Of a stretch of 44,180 bases of DNA, positions 20,482 through 29,377 are shown one piece after another. Both the position numbers and the translations under genes were made by a program. The notes beneath the pieces were generated by a model, which saw only the letters and a program-made list of their open reading frames with translations, was not told where the DNA came from and searched no databases. Source of the stretch: an uncultured beta proteobacterium (lineage in GTDB: Bacteria > Pseudomonadota > Gammaproteobacteria > Burkholderiales > Burkholderiaceae_C). The stretch spans positions 1 through 44,180 of the forward strand of contig CAILAY010000035.1 in NCBI GenBank assembly GCA_903832285.1, in the 5' to 3' direction. How positions within the stretch are numbered: position 1 is the stretch's first letter; every line of letters starts with the position of its first letter.

Positions 20482-21240
20482 CCACCCTCCATCCATATTC
20501 CAGGCGACGCCTCGGATGTTGATGGCGGCGGGGGAGCAGAAGAAGACGGCCAGCGCCCCGAGTTCTTCGGGCGTGGTGAACTGCATGGAGGGCTCTTTTT
20601 CGCCCAGCAGCAACTTCTTGGCTTCGTCATTGGAGATGCCTAAAGCGGCGGCTTTGGCGTCGACCTGTTGTTGCACCAGGGGCGTGAGCACCCAACCGGG
20701 ACAGATGGCGTTGCAGGTGACGCCGCTGGTGGCGGTCTCCAGCGCGGTGACCTTGGTCAGACCCACCAGACCATGCTTGGCTGCGACGTAGGCGGACTTC
20801 TCGGCCGACGCCACGAGGCCGTGCACCGAGGCCAGATTGATGATGCGGCCCCAGTTGGCTTGCTTCATCGCGGGCAGCGCCAGGCGCGTCGCATGGAAAG
20901 CGCTGGAAAGGTTGATGGCGATGATGGCGTCCCAGCGCTCGACGGGGAAGTTTTCGATTTTCGCGACGTGCTGGATGCCGGCGTTATTTACCAGGATGTC
21001 GACGCGACCGAACTCGGCTTTGGCAAAGGCCATGATGGCCTCAATCTCGTCCACGCGACTCATGTCGGCACCGTGGTAAGCGACTTTGACACCCAGCGCT
21101 GCAATGCTCGCCCTGGGGCCCTCCGAGTCACCGAAGCCGTTGAGCACGATGTTGGCGCCCTGCGCTGCCAGCGCCCGGGCGATGCCCAGACCGATGCCAC
21201 TGGTGGAGCCCGTGACCAGGGCGGTTTTTCCTTTGAGCAT
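20470..21240 (-). CDS. bdhA: 3-hydroxybutyrate dehydrogenase
   Basis: NAD-dependent SDR that interconverts (R)-3-hydroxybutyrate and acetoacetate in polyhydroxybutyrate breakdown; 256 aa, typical length. Visible motifs are TGSTSGIGLGIA (cofactor), NNAGIQHV, and SAYVAAKHG with catalytic Tyr and Lys. Family markers WNMDGGW at the C-terminus and CNAICPGWVLTPLVQQQ support BDH over other SDRs. ATG 21240 has GGAG about 7 nt upstream; the open frame extends further upstream but without support. Confidence 0.93.
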   Translation of the reverse strand: MLKGKTALVTGSTSGIGLGIARALAAQGANIVLNGFGDSEGPRASIAALGVKVAYHGADMSRVDEIEAIMAFAKAEFGRVDILVNNAGIQHVAKIENFPVERWDAIIAINLSSAFHATRLALPAMKQANWGRIINLASVHGLVASAEKSAYVAAKHGLVGLTKVTALETATSGVTCNAICPGWVLTPLVQQQVDAKAAALGISNDEAKKLLLGEKEPSMQFTTPEELGALAVFFCSPAAINIRGVAWNMDGGWAAQ

Positions 21241-21312
21241 ATTGATTCTCCAAAATTTCGAAACGAGGCGGCCCATGCCTTACGATGCCATTATCCAAAA
21301 TCGCATTGCATC
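21241..21312. promoter_or_regulatory. Divergent intergenic region, bdhA and hydrolase-relA
   Basis: 72 AT-richer bases between divergent starts; both promoters must fit here. The bdhA ribosome site lies at its left edge. No operator is obvious. Confidence 0.35.
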
Positions 21313-22236
21313 ATGATCGAACCTACGCTGAACTACGTAAGCTGCCCTGAAGCATGGAACGCCGCACCTGCCGGCGGCCGGGTTCTGCAGCACCGCATGG
21401 CCTATTGGGAATGGAACCTCAGTGGCGACCCGCATTGCCCGCATGTGGTGGTGTGTGTGCATGGTTTGTCGCGCCAGGGCCGGGACTTCGACACGCTGGC
21501 GCGGGCCTTGATGGAGCGCTCGGGCCGCAAGTTGCGCGTGGTCTGTCCGGATGTCGTTGGACGTGGCAAGAGCGACTGGCTCAAGGATGCGATGGCGTAC
21601 CAGATTCCACATTACGCGGCCGACATGTTGGCGCTGTTGCAACATCTGAAGCCGACCACGCTGGACTGGGTGGGCACCAGCATGGGCGGTCTCATCGGCA
21701 TGGTGGTGGCGGGCCAACCGGGTCTGCCTTTGCCGTGTCCGGTGCGACGTCTGGTGCTGAACGATGTCGGACCGAATGTGCAGTGGCAGGCGCTTCAGCG
21801 CATCGGCGAGTACCTCGGTGACACCGGACATTTCAAGTCGGTGCAAGAAGCGGCAGATGCGATGTGGCTCGGTTCCACCACCTTTGGTCCGCACACGCCT
21901 GCGCAATGGCTGGCGTTGTCGCAGCACATGGTCAAGCCCGTTGAGGGTGGTTTCACCCTGCACTACGACCCCGCCATCGCCAAGCCGTTTGCCGCACTGA
22001 CGCCTGATGAAGCGGCGCAGGGTGATGTCCTGCTCTGGCAGCTATACGACCAGATCACGGCGCAGACGCTGGTGACACGCGGCGCAGACTCCGACCTGTT
22101 GACGCCACAGACCGCGCGAGCCATGACACAGCGTGGCCCGAGAGCACGTATTGTGGAGTTTCCGGGCGTGGGTCATGCGCCCACCTTTGTGGCGCCCGAT
22201 CAGGTCGACGCTGTGACCTCGTTTCTGCTCCCATGA
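21313..22236 (+). CDS. Alpha/beta-fold hydrolase
   Basis: Soluble serine hydrolase of 307 aa. The oxyanion region is VCVHGLSRQGRDF, the nucleophile elbow is GTSMGG with Ser123, an acid is likely within TRGADSDLL, and the catalytic His is in GVGHAPTF. The substrate is unknown; esterase or lactonase activity is plausible, and the position next to bdhA hints at acyl or hydroxyalkanoate chemistry without proving it. Its stop overlaps the relA start (ATGA at 22233), so the two are translationally coupled. Confidence 0.87.
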   Translation: MIEPTLNYVSCPEAWNAAPAGGRVLQHRMAYWEWNLSGDPHCPHVVVCVHGLSRQGRDFDTLARALMERSGRKLRVVCPDVVGRGKSDWLKDAMAYQIPHYAADMLALLQHLKPTTLDWVGTSMGGLIGMVVAGQPGLPLPCPVRRLVLNDVGPNVQWQALQRIGEYLGDTGHFKSVQEAADAMWLGSTTFGPHTPAQWLALSQHMVKPVEGGFTLHYDPAIAKPFAALTPDEAAQGDVLLWQLYDQITAQTLVTRGADSDLLTPQTARAMTQRGPRARIVEFPGVGHAPTFVAPDQVDAVTSFLLP

Positions 22237-24482
22237 AGAGCAGCAAGACGGAATTGCCAGCGGCGCCGATGGGCCACGCCGGGCTGATCGCAGCGACTGC
22301 GCAGGGCTTGCCCGAACAACCGCAGGCCCTGCAGAGGGCGCGCGCCTTCGCCGAGCCGCTGATCGGCGCGCAGACGCTGGATACCGGTGAAAACGTCTGG
22401 GCGCATGCCGACGCGGTCGCACAGATTCTGAAGATGATTGGTGGCTCGGAAGCGATGCAGGCTGCGAGCTATCTGGTGTACGCGTGCGAACATTTGAACA
22501 AGCCGCAGGAGGTGATAGCCAAGGCCTTTGGTGAAAATTTTGCCGCACTGGCGATAGAGACCACCAAGCTGGTGCGGGTGCAGCGGCAGGCCCGCCTGGT
22601 GCAGGCCGGATCGGTCGGGCGTAACCCGGTGTCGCCCGCATTGCAGACCGAAAACGTGCGCAAGATGCTGCTTGCTTTTTCCCGCGACCTGCGGGTCGTG
22701 ATGCTGCGCCTGGCCTCGCGCCTGCAGACACTGCGTTACTACGCAGCGGCAAAAAAACCGATGCCCCAAAGCCTGGCGCATGAGTCGCTGCACGTCTTTG
22801 CCCAGTTGGCGAATCGCCTGGGAATCTGGGAAATCAAGTGGGAGATGGAAGATCTGTCGTTTCGTTTTCTGGAGCCTGAAACCTACAAGCAGGTGGCCAA
22901 GCTGCTGGACGAAAAGCGCGTGGAGCGCGAAGTCCATGTAGAGCATTTGCGCGCTGAACTGCAGACGCAACTGAAGGCGCAGGGCATCGCCGCGGCCGTG
23001 CAGGGACGGCCAAAACACATCTACAGCATCGTCAAGAAAATGCGCGGCAAATCACTGCCGTTCGAGCAGGTGTACGACATCCGGGCGCTGCGTGTGGTCG
23101 TGCCGTCGGTGGCCGACTGCTACGCCGCTTTGGGCTGGGTGCACGCGCAGTTTGTGCCGGTGGTGGAAGAATTTGACGACTACATCGCCAAACCCAAAGC
23201 CAACGGCTACCAGTCGCTGCATACCATCGTGCGCGATGTGTCGGGGCAGCCCGTGGAGATCCAGATCCGCACCCAGGCCATGCACGAGCATGCCGAACAC
23301 GGCGTGGCCGCGCACTGGGCCTACAAGGAGGCCGGAGTCAAGGGTTACGGCGGAGTCACGGCGAGCAGCGAGTACGACGCCAAGATTGCGGTGCTGCGCC
23401 AGTTGCTGGCCTGGGAACGCGATCTTTCTGGCGCGGCCGTGGCACCGGACGGTACCGAAGTGCGGGAGGCGCTGGAGGACCGCATCTACGTCTTGACCCC
23501 GGAAGCGGCGATCGTCGAATTGCCACAGGGTGCGACGGCGGTGGACTTTGCCTACACGGTACACACCAGCCTGGGTCACCGCTGCCGTGGTGCGCGGCTC
23601 GACGGTGTGATGCTGCCGCTGAATACGCCGTTGAAGAACGGCCAGACGGTGGAAGTGATTGCGGCGAAGGAGGGTGGTCCTTCGCGCGACTGGCTCAATT
23701 CGGAGCTGGGCTTTTTGGCAAGTCATCGGGCCCGCGCCAAGGTGCGCGCCTGGTTCAACGCACAGGCGTTGGACGAGACCATCCACCGGGGTCGTGAAGC
23801 GGTGGAAAAACTGCTGCAACGCGAGGGCAAGACGGCGCTCAAACTGGATGACCTTGCGGTGCGCCTGGGATTCAAGGCGGCGGATGAGTTATTCGAACTG
23901 GTGGGCAAGGATGAATTCTCCCTGCGCACCATCGAGACTCTGCTGCGACCACCGGAAGCCGCGGTCTCGGAGGACGATCTGCTGGCGCAAAAGCGCCAGC
24001 GTCTGGCGGAACGATCGAGCGGCGGTGCGACCAAGGGTGATGTGCTGGTGGTGGGAATCGACTCACTGTTGACACAACTGGCAAAGTGCTGCAAGCCCGC
24101 GCCGCCGGACGAGATCCGGGGCTTCGTCACGCGTGGCAAGGGGGTGAGCATCCACCGTGCCGACTGCAGCAACTTTCACGAGTTGATGGTGCGCAATGGC
24201 GAGCGCGTGATCGATGTGCAATGGGGTCAACCGAAGACCCTGAATGCCACCGTGTATCCGGTGGACGTGGCGGTGCAGGCGCAGGACCGCCAGGGGCTGC
24301 TGCGCGATATTTCCGAAGTCTTCACCAAGGAGAGGATGAATGTCATCAGCGTACAGACCCAGTCCGTCAAGGGCACGGCCTGGATGACATTTACGGTCGA
24401 AGTGACGGACGCGGCACGCCTGGCCAAAGTGTTGGGCATCGTGCGCGACATTGCCGGCGTGCAGTCGGCGCGGCGGCGTTGA
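22233..24482 (+). CDS. relA: GTP pyrophosphokinase RelA, (p)ppGpp synthetase
   Basis: Makes the alarmone (p)ppGpp from ATP and GTP/GDP on stalled ribosomes; 749 aa. An N-terminal HD-type domain (about 45-190) is degenerate: the HD-ED signature is replaced by LVYACEHL, so hydrolase activity should be absent. The synthetase domain carries the motif E313-F-D-D316, the EXDD form that marks monofunctional RelA rather than RXKD bifunctional SpoT/Rel. TGS (about 425-485) and a C-terminal ACT domain (about 670-745) follow. Tightly coupled to the hydrolase upstream. The last codons are duplicated downstream in a 20-bp direct repeat. Confidence 0.95.
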   Translation: MKSSKTELPAAPMGHAGLIAATAQGLPEQPQALQRARAFAEPLIGAQTLDTGENVWAHADAVAQILKMIGGSEAMQAASYLVYACEHLNKPQEVIAKAFGENFAALAIETTKLVRVQRQARLVQAGSVGRNPVSPALQTENVRKMLLAFSRDLRVVMLRLASRLQTLRYYAAAKKPMPQSLAHESLHVFAQLANRLGIWEIKWEMEDLSFRFLEPETYKQVAKLLDEKRVEREVHVEHLRAELQTQLKAQGIAAAVQGRPKHIYSIVKKMRGKSLPFEQVYDIRALRVVVPSVADCYAALGWVHAQFVPVVEEFDDYIAKPKANGYQSLHTIVRDVSGQPVEIQIRTQAMHEHAEHGVAAHWAYKEAGVKGYGGVTASSEYDAKIAVLRQLLAWERDLSGAAVAPDGTEVREALEDRIYVLTPEAAIVELPQGATAVDFAYTVHTSLGHRCRGARLDGVMLPLNTPLKNGQTVEVIAAKEGGPSRDWLNSELGFLASHRARAKVRAWFNAQALDETIHRGREAVEKLLQREGKTALKLDDLAVRLGFKAADELFELVGKDEFSLRTIETLLRPPEAAVSEDDLLAQKRQRLAERSSGGATKGDVLVVGIDSLLTQLAKCCKPAPPDEIRGFVTRGKGVSIHRADCSNFHELMVRNGERVIDVQWGQPKTLNATVYPVDVAVQAQDRQGLLRDISEVFTKERMNVISVQTQSVKGTAWMTFTVEVTDAARLAKVLGIVRDIAGVQSARRR

Positions 24483-24485
24483 CCT
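24466..24485 (+). repeat. 20-bp direct repeat, left copy, spanning the relA stop
   Basis: Identical to 24555-24574. It covers the last relA codons and stop codon. Together the copies bracket a dispersed repeat element, like a long target duplication. Confidence 0.8.
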
Positions 24486-24486
24486 G

Positions 24487-24556
24487 GCCCCCACGCTTGT
24501 CACTTCGTGTACGGCGCTGCTCCCCGAGGGGGCCGAGCCTTGCTTGGGGCGGCCCG
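24487..24556 (+). repeat. 70-bp dispersed GC-rich repeat downstream of relA
   Basis: Aligns over its full length with the minus strand of 3092-3160 in the helicase gene, with scattered substitutions and a few small indels. An internal CCCC/GGGG hairpin lies near 24521-24532. It occupies the gap between convergent relA and the formate dehydrogenase alpha gene and may act as a bidirectional RNA-end structure. Confidence 0.75.
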
Positions 24557-24574
24557 GCGCGGCGGCGTTGACCT
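24555..24574 (+). repeat. 20-bp direct repeat, right copy
   Basis: Second perfect copy of 24466-24485, starting 89 bp after the first and overlapping the repeat element by two bases. Confidence 0.8.
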
Positions 24575-24592
24575 CGTCGGGTCAGGTCCAAC

Positions 24593-27466
24593 TCAATGGG
24601 CCAAAGCCGCGGCACCATAACCCTGCGCTTGGGCAGGCGTGCCACCCGCGCGGATGGCCACGGCGCAGTACTTGAACTCGGGGATCTTGCCAAATGGATC
24701 GAGCGCAGCATTGGTCATCAAATTCGCGGCCGCTTCGTAGTAGGCAAAAGGCATGAACACCGCGCCCTGAGGCGTGCCGTCGTCACGACGCACGTGGATT
24801 GCCACCTGGCCGCGGCGCGATGCCACTGTGACGACGTCGCCCGCCACCAGGCCCAGGCGGCGCAGATCGTCGCCGCACAGGGAAGCTGTGGCCATCGGTT
24901 CGATGGCGTCCAACACGCTGGCGCGGCGCGTCATGCTGCCGGTATGCCAGTGTTCGAGCTGGCGCCCGGTGATGAGCACAAACGGGTAGTCGGTGTCGGG
25001 CCGTTCGTTCGCGGGAATGATGTCGGCGGGCACCAGTTTCACGCGACCGTCTTCGGTGGGGAAGTGATCGATGAAGACAGTGGGTGCGCCCGGATCTTCT
25101 GCGCTGAGACACGGATAAGTGACGCTGGACTCGCGCTCCAGCCGCTCCCAGGTGATGCCGGCAATGGCCTCGTGCATGGCCTGGCGCATTTCCTCATATA
25201 CGGCCGCAACGCCACTGTGTTCACCAACGTAGTTCCAGTTCAGGCCCAAGCGCTTTGCGATCTGCTGGATGATCCAGAGGTCGGGCTTGGCCTGACCCGG
25301 TGGTTGAACAGCCTGCTTGCCCAATTGCACCATGCGGTCGGTGTTGCTGACGGTGCCGGTCTTCTCGGGCCATGCCGTGGCGGGCAGCACCACGTCGGCG
25401 AGCCAGGCGGTTTCGGTCATGAATATGTCCTGCACCACCAGGTGTTCCAGGCTGGCCAACGCGTGCCGTGCATGGTTCAGATCGGGGTCGCTCATCGCCG
25501 GGTTCTCGCCCATGACGTACATGCCGCGCACCTTGTGCGGGTCGGAGTCCGGAGCCAGCGCCTTGTGCATGATCTCGACCACCGTGTAGCCAGGCTGGTC
25601 GTCCAGCAACGTGCCCCAGAATGTCTCGAACCAGGCGTGCACTGCCGGGTTGTTCACGCGCTGGTAGTTCGGGAACATCATCGGGATCAGACCGGCGTCG
25701 CTTGCTCCCTGCACGTTGTTCTGGCCGCGCAGCGGATGCAGGCCCGAGCCGGGCTTGCCGATCTGGCCGGCCACCGTCGCCAGCGCGATCAGACAACGCA
25801 CGTTGTCGGTGCCGTGCACGTGCTGGCTCACACCCATGCCCCACAGGATCATTGCGCCCTTGGCGCTGGCATAGGCGCGCGCGACTTCGCGCAATGTTTG
25901 CGCCGGAATGCCGCAGATGGGAGCCATCGCCTCGGGGCTGTAGCCCTTGACGTTTTCCTTCAGCGCCTCGTAGTTGTCGGCGCGGTTGCGCACGAATTCT
26001 TCATCCACCAGACCTTCTTCAACCACAGTGTGGATCAGGGCGTTGATCATGGCCACGTCGGTGTCGGCCTTGAACTGCAGCGTACGCCAGGCGTGGCGTC
26101 CGATGTCAGTAATGCGCGGATCGGCGAGCACGATTTTCGCGCCTTTCTTCATCGCGTTCTTCATCCAGGTCGCTGCCACGGGATGGTTCGCGGTGGGGTT
26201 GGAACCGATGATGAAAATCAGGTCTGAATGTTCCACGTCGTTGACCTGGTTGCTGACCGCGCCCGAGCCCACTCCTTCAAGCAGCGCTGCCACGCTGGAC
26301 GCATGGCAAAGTCGCGTGCAATGGTCGACGTTGTTTGAGCCAAAGCCGGTACGCACCAGCTTCTGGAACAGATAGGCTTCCTCGTTGCTGCCCTTGGCCG
26401 AGCCAAATCCGGCCAACGACTTTTTGCCGTGGGTGTCGCGCAGCGCCTTGAGCGTGCCGGCGCTCAAGGCCAGTGCCTCGTCCCAGGTCGCTTCGCGAAA
26501 CACGGACGACCAGTCTGCACTGTCGCGGTTCAGACCCTCCAGCGCTGCGGGATCCTTGCCCACACCCACCTTGCGGATCAGCGGCACGGTGAGGCGTTGC
26601 GGGTTGCTCGCGTAATCGAAACCGAAGCGGCCCTTGACGCACAGACGGCCGTGATTTGCGGGGCCATCGCGCCCGTCCACGCTCATTATTCTGTTGTCCT
26701 TGACGTTGTAGGTCAGCAGGCAGCCCACGCCGCAGAACGGGCAGACGGAGTCCACCTTTTTGTCCACGATCTGCGAGCCCAGTTGCGTCTTGGGCATGAG
26801 CGCGCCGGTGGGGCAGGCCTGCACGCATTCGCCGCAGGCCACACAGGTGCTGTCGCCCATGGGGTCGTTCAGATCGAACACGATTTCGCTGTGCGCGCCG
26901 CGCATGGCGTAGCCGATGACGTCATTCACCTGGATCTCTCGACAGGCGCGAACGCAGCGGTTGCACTGGATGCAGGCGTCCAGATTCACGGCCATGGCCG
27001 GGTGCGAGAGGTCGGCCTTGGGTTGATCGCGCCGCAAACCTTTTAGCGCGGGCCGTACCGACACCTCCATGCGCCCCGCCCAGTCGCTGAGTTCGCCGTG
27101 CTGTTGCGACTCATCCGACTCGTTCCACTTGTAGCCTGCATCGGGCATGTCCGACAGCAGCATCTCCAGCACCATCTTCTGGCTCTTCACTGCGCGTTCG
27201 CTTGTGGCCTGGACTTGCATGCCGGCCGTGGCGCTGCGACAGCAACTGGGGGCCAGCGTGCGTTCCCCCTTGATCTCCACCACACAGGCGCGGCAATTGC
27301 CGTCGGCGCGCAAACCGTCCTTGAAGCACAGGTGCGGTATTTCCACACCGTGACGTTGGGCTGCCTTGAGAATGGTCTCGCCCTCATAGGCGCGCAGGGT
27401 CTGCTGATCCAGCGTGAACTCGACCGTGCCCGGCATGATGTCAGCTGGCTTTGCGGGCGCGTTCAT
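24593..27466 (-). CDS. fdhA: NAD-dependent formate dehydrogenase, alpha subunit
   Basis: Molybdenum- or tungsten-pterin catalytic subunit that oxidises formate to CO2; 957 aa, cytoplasmic. In order: a [2Fe-2S] domain (about 12-90, with CFKDGLRADGNCRACVVE), an additional Fe-S His/Cys region, two [4Fe-4S] clusters (CIQCNRCVRAC, CVACGECVQAC), a further cluster CPFCGVGC, and the bis-MGD domains. The metal ligand is Cys387 in HCTRLCHAS, a cysteine and not selenocysteine. The C-terminal molybdopterin-dinucleotide domain has ITGRQLEHWHTGSMTRR. The ATG is adjacent to the beta-subunit stop (TAA-ATG). The size and two-gene arrangement resemble the two-subunit FDH1 of Methylorubrum. Confidence 0.95.
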   Translation of the reverse strand: MNAPAKPADIMPGTVEFTLDQQTLRAYEGETILKAAQRHGVEIPHLCFKDGLRADGNCRACVVEIKGERTLAPSCCRSATAGMQVQATSERAVKSQKMVLEMLLSDMPDAGYKWNESDESQQHGELSDWAGRMEVSVRPALKGLRRDQPKADLSHPAMAVNLDACIQCNRCVRACREIQVNDVIGYAMRGAHSEIVFDLNDPMGDSTCVACGECVQACPTGALMPKTQLGSQIVDKKVDSVCPFCGVGCLLTYNVKDNRIMSVDGRDGPANHGRLCVKGRFGFDYASNPQRLTVPLIRKVGVGKDPAALEGLNRDSADWSSVFREATWDEALALSAGTLKALRDTHGKKSLAGFGSAKGSNEEAYLFQKLVRTGFGSNNVDHCTRLCHASSVAALLEGVGSGAVSNQVNDVEHSDLIFIIGSNPTANHPVAATWMKNAMKKGAKIVLADPRITDIGRHAWRTLQFKADTDVAMINALIHTVVEEGLVDEEFVRNRADNYEALKENVKGYSPEAMAPICGIPAQTLREVARAYASAKGAMILWGMGVSQHVHGTDNVRCLIALATVAGQIGKPGSGLHPLRGQNNVQGASDAGLIPMMFPNYQRVNNPAVHAWFETFWGTLLDDQPGYTVVEIMHKALAPDSDPHKVRGMYVMGENPAMSDPDLNHARHALASLEHLVVQDIFMTETAWLADVVLPATAWPEKTGTVSNTDRMVQLGKQAVQPPGQAKPDLWIIQQIAKRLGLNWNYVGEHSGVAAVYEEMRQAMHEAIAGITWERLERESSVTYPCLSAEDPGAPTVFIDHFPTEDGRVKLVPADIIPANERPDTDYPFVLITGRQLEHWHTGSMTRRASVLDAIEPMATASLCGDDLRRLGLVAGDVVTVASRRGQVAIHVRRDDGTPQGAVFMPFAYYEAAANLMTNAALDPFGKIPEFKYCAVAIRAGGTPAQAQGYGAAALAH

Positions 27467-29269
27467 TTAAATGATCTCCTGGGGAAAGTATTTCTGGATG
27501 CTGCGAACGGGGTTGGGTGCGGCCTGACCCAGACCGCAAATCGAGGCATCGGTCATGACCTCGTTCAGGTCTTCCAATGTGCTGTTGTCCCAGTGTTCTG
27601 CCTGCATCAACAGCACCGCCTTGGCCGTGCCCACACGGCATGGCGTGCACTGGCCGCAACTTTCGTGGGCGAAAAACTTCATCATGTTCAGGGCGGCGTC
27701 GCGCGCGCTGTCGTGCTGGCTCAGGATGATGACCGCGGCCGAACCGATGAAGCAGCCGTAGGGTTGGAGAGTGTCAAAGTCCAATGGAATGCTGTTCAGG
27801 CTCGCTGGCAGGATGCCGCCCGAAGCACCACCCGGAAGGTAGGCGTAGAGCTGGTGGCCTTCCAGCATGCCGCCGCAGTATTCGTCGATCAATTCCTGCA
27901 CGTTGATACCTGCGGGCGCGAGCTTGACGCCGGGGTGCCTGACGCGGCCGCTGACGCTGAAACTGCGCAGGCCCTTGCGCCCGTTGCGACCATAGCCGCT
28001 GAACCAACCCGGGCCCTTGTCCACGATGTCGCGCACCCAATAGAGGGTTTCAAAATTGTGTTCCAGCGTAGGGCGTCCGAACAGACCCACCTGGGCGATA
28101 TAGGGCGGACGCATGCGCGGTTCGCCGCGTTTGCCCTCGATGCTTTCGATCATCGCCGACTCTTCGCCGCAGATATAGGCGCCAGCGCCGCGACGCAGTT
28201 CGATCATTGGCAACGGGCAGGGGGGGTTCGCCTGCAACTTGGCGAGTTCGGTTTCCAGAATGGCGCGGCAACCGTGGTATTCGTCGCGCAGGTAGATGTA
28301 GCAGGCGTCTATGCCAACGACTTGCGCCGCGATGAGCAGGCCTTCGAGAAAACGGTGCGGATCGCGCTCCAGATAGGTGCGATCCTTGAAGGTGCCGGGT
28401 TCGCCTTCGTCGATGTTCACCGCCATCAGGCGGGGCGCAGCTTGCTCGCGCACGATGCGCCACTTGCGCCCAGCCGGAAAACCGGCGCCACCCAGGCCGC
28501 GCAGGCCGGAGTTCTCCATGGCTTTGATGATGGTTTCGGCGCTCGTTGTGCCTTGAGCCAGGGACGCGGCCAGCACATAACCGCCGTGTGCGCGGTAGGT
28601 TTCCAGTCCGGCATAGTCGGGCGACACCTGCACCGAGTGCGGCTGGGGAGAGATGCTTTTCTCGGCCCACGCCGACGCGACGAAGTTGACCGCAGGCGCA
28701 GCCGCGGGGTGCTGAGAATCCATGGAGTTCACGGCAGCCACCACCGCCTCGGCTGTTGCCAGCGGCACAGGACGTTGATGCACCGCGGCCACCGGCGCCT
28801 GCTCGCAGCGTCCCAGGCAGGGAGCAGAAATCACGCGCACATCGTCACGTCCCAGCAGCGTCGGCAAGCGCGCCAACAGGTCTTTGGCACCCGCGAGTTC
28901 ACAGCTCAGGCCGTCGCAGACGCGCACCGTGATGGCGGGAGCCGTGTCAGCACCGCGCACCACTTCAAAGTGGTGATAGAAGGTCGCGACCTCAAAGACC
29001 TCGGCCATCGGAATATTCATTTCCCTGGCAAGGGCCACCAGATGCCGGTCGTGCAGGCAGCGGTAAGCGTCGTTCAACTTGTGCAGATGTTCGACCAGAA
29101 GATCGCGTCGGTGCGGCGCCACCCCGATCAATGCGCGAACCTCCGCCAGCGAACCATCGTCAGCCTGCCGCCCTTTCAGTTTGCTCTTGCGACGGATGCG
29201 ATCCCGCATTTCGTCGACCGTGGCCAGGGCCACGGGGGCGGAATCTTGCGGGCGGGGGCTTGCAGTCAT
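27467..29269 (-). CDS. fdhB: NAD-dependent formate dehydrogenase, fused beta subunit (NuoE + NuoF)
   Basis: Electron-transfer and NAD-reducing subunit of 600 aa. Residues 15-160 are a NuoE/FdsG-like thioredoxin-fold domain with four cysteines for a [2Fe-2S] cluster (CDGLSC and CLGRC). Residues 200-600 are NuoF/FdsB-like, with NADH/FMN motif GLRGLGGAGFPAGRKW, GEESAMIESIEGKRGEPR, and a [4Fe-4S] site CGQCTPC plus the distal Cys in SICGLG. In Cupriavidus these parts are separate proteins; here they are one chain, as in FDH1-type enzymes. The gap to the transporter upstream is 108 bp. No fdsC/fdhD or fdsD gene follows fdhA. Confidence 0.93.
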   Translation of the reverse strand: MTASPRPQDSAPVALATVDEMRDRIRRKSKLKGRQADDGSLAEVRALIGVAPHRRDLLVEHLHKLNDAYRCLHDRHLVALAREMNIPMAEVFEVATFYHHFEVVRGADTAPAITVRVCDGLSCELAGAKDLLARLPTLLGRDDVRVISAPCLGRCEQAPVAAVHQRPVPLATAEAVVAAVNSMDSQHPAAAPAVNFVASAWAEKSISPQPHSVQVSPDYAGLETYRAHGGYVLAASLAQGTTSAETIIKAMENSGLRGLGGAGFPAGRKWRIVREQAAPRLMAVNIDEGEPGTFKDRTYLERDPHRFLEGLLIAAQVVGIDACYIYLRDEYHGCRAILETELAKLQANPPCPLPMIELRRGAGAYICGEESAMIESIEGKRGEPRMRPPYIAQVGLFGRPTLEHNFETLYWVRDIVDKGPGWFSGYGRNGRKGLRSFSVSGRVRHPGVKLAPAGINVQELIDEYCGGMLEGHQLYAYLPGGASGGILPASLNSIPLDFDTLQPYGCFIGSAAVIILSQHDSARDAALNMMKFFAHESCGQCTPCRVGTAKAVLLMQAEHWDNSTLEDLNEVMTDASICGLGQAAPNPVRSIQKYFPQEII

Positions 29270-29377
29270 ATTGTTTCTGGTCAGTTCACTTCAGGCAATA
29301 AAAAGGGCCAGTACGTGACTGACTTGCGCCCCCGGCAGCAGTGGTTTCACACAGCCACCCCGTTGTCGCGACGGCTC

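Noticed and set aside
22233..22800. Active (p)ppGpp hydrolase domain in RelA
   Set aside because: The HD-ED metal-binding signature is replaced by LVYACEHL, and the synthetase has the EXDD motif of monofunctional RelA.
24596..26227. 543-residue plus-strand open frame
   Set aside because: Antisense to the formate dehydrogenase alpha gene; no domain or start signal.
26300..26315. Possible selenocysteine in formate dehydrogenase
   Set aside because: The metal ligand codon reads TGC (Cys387), not TGA.
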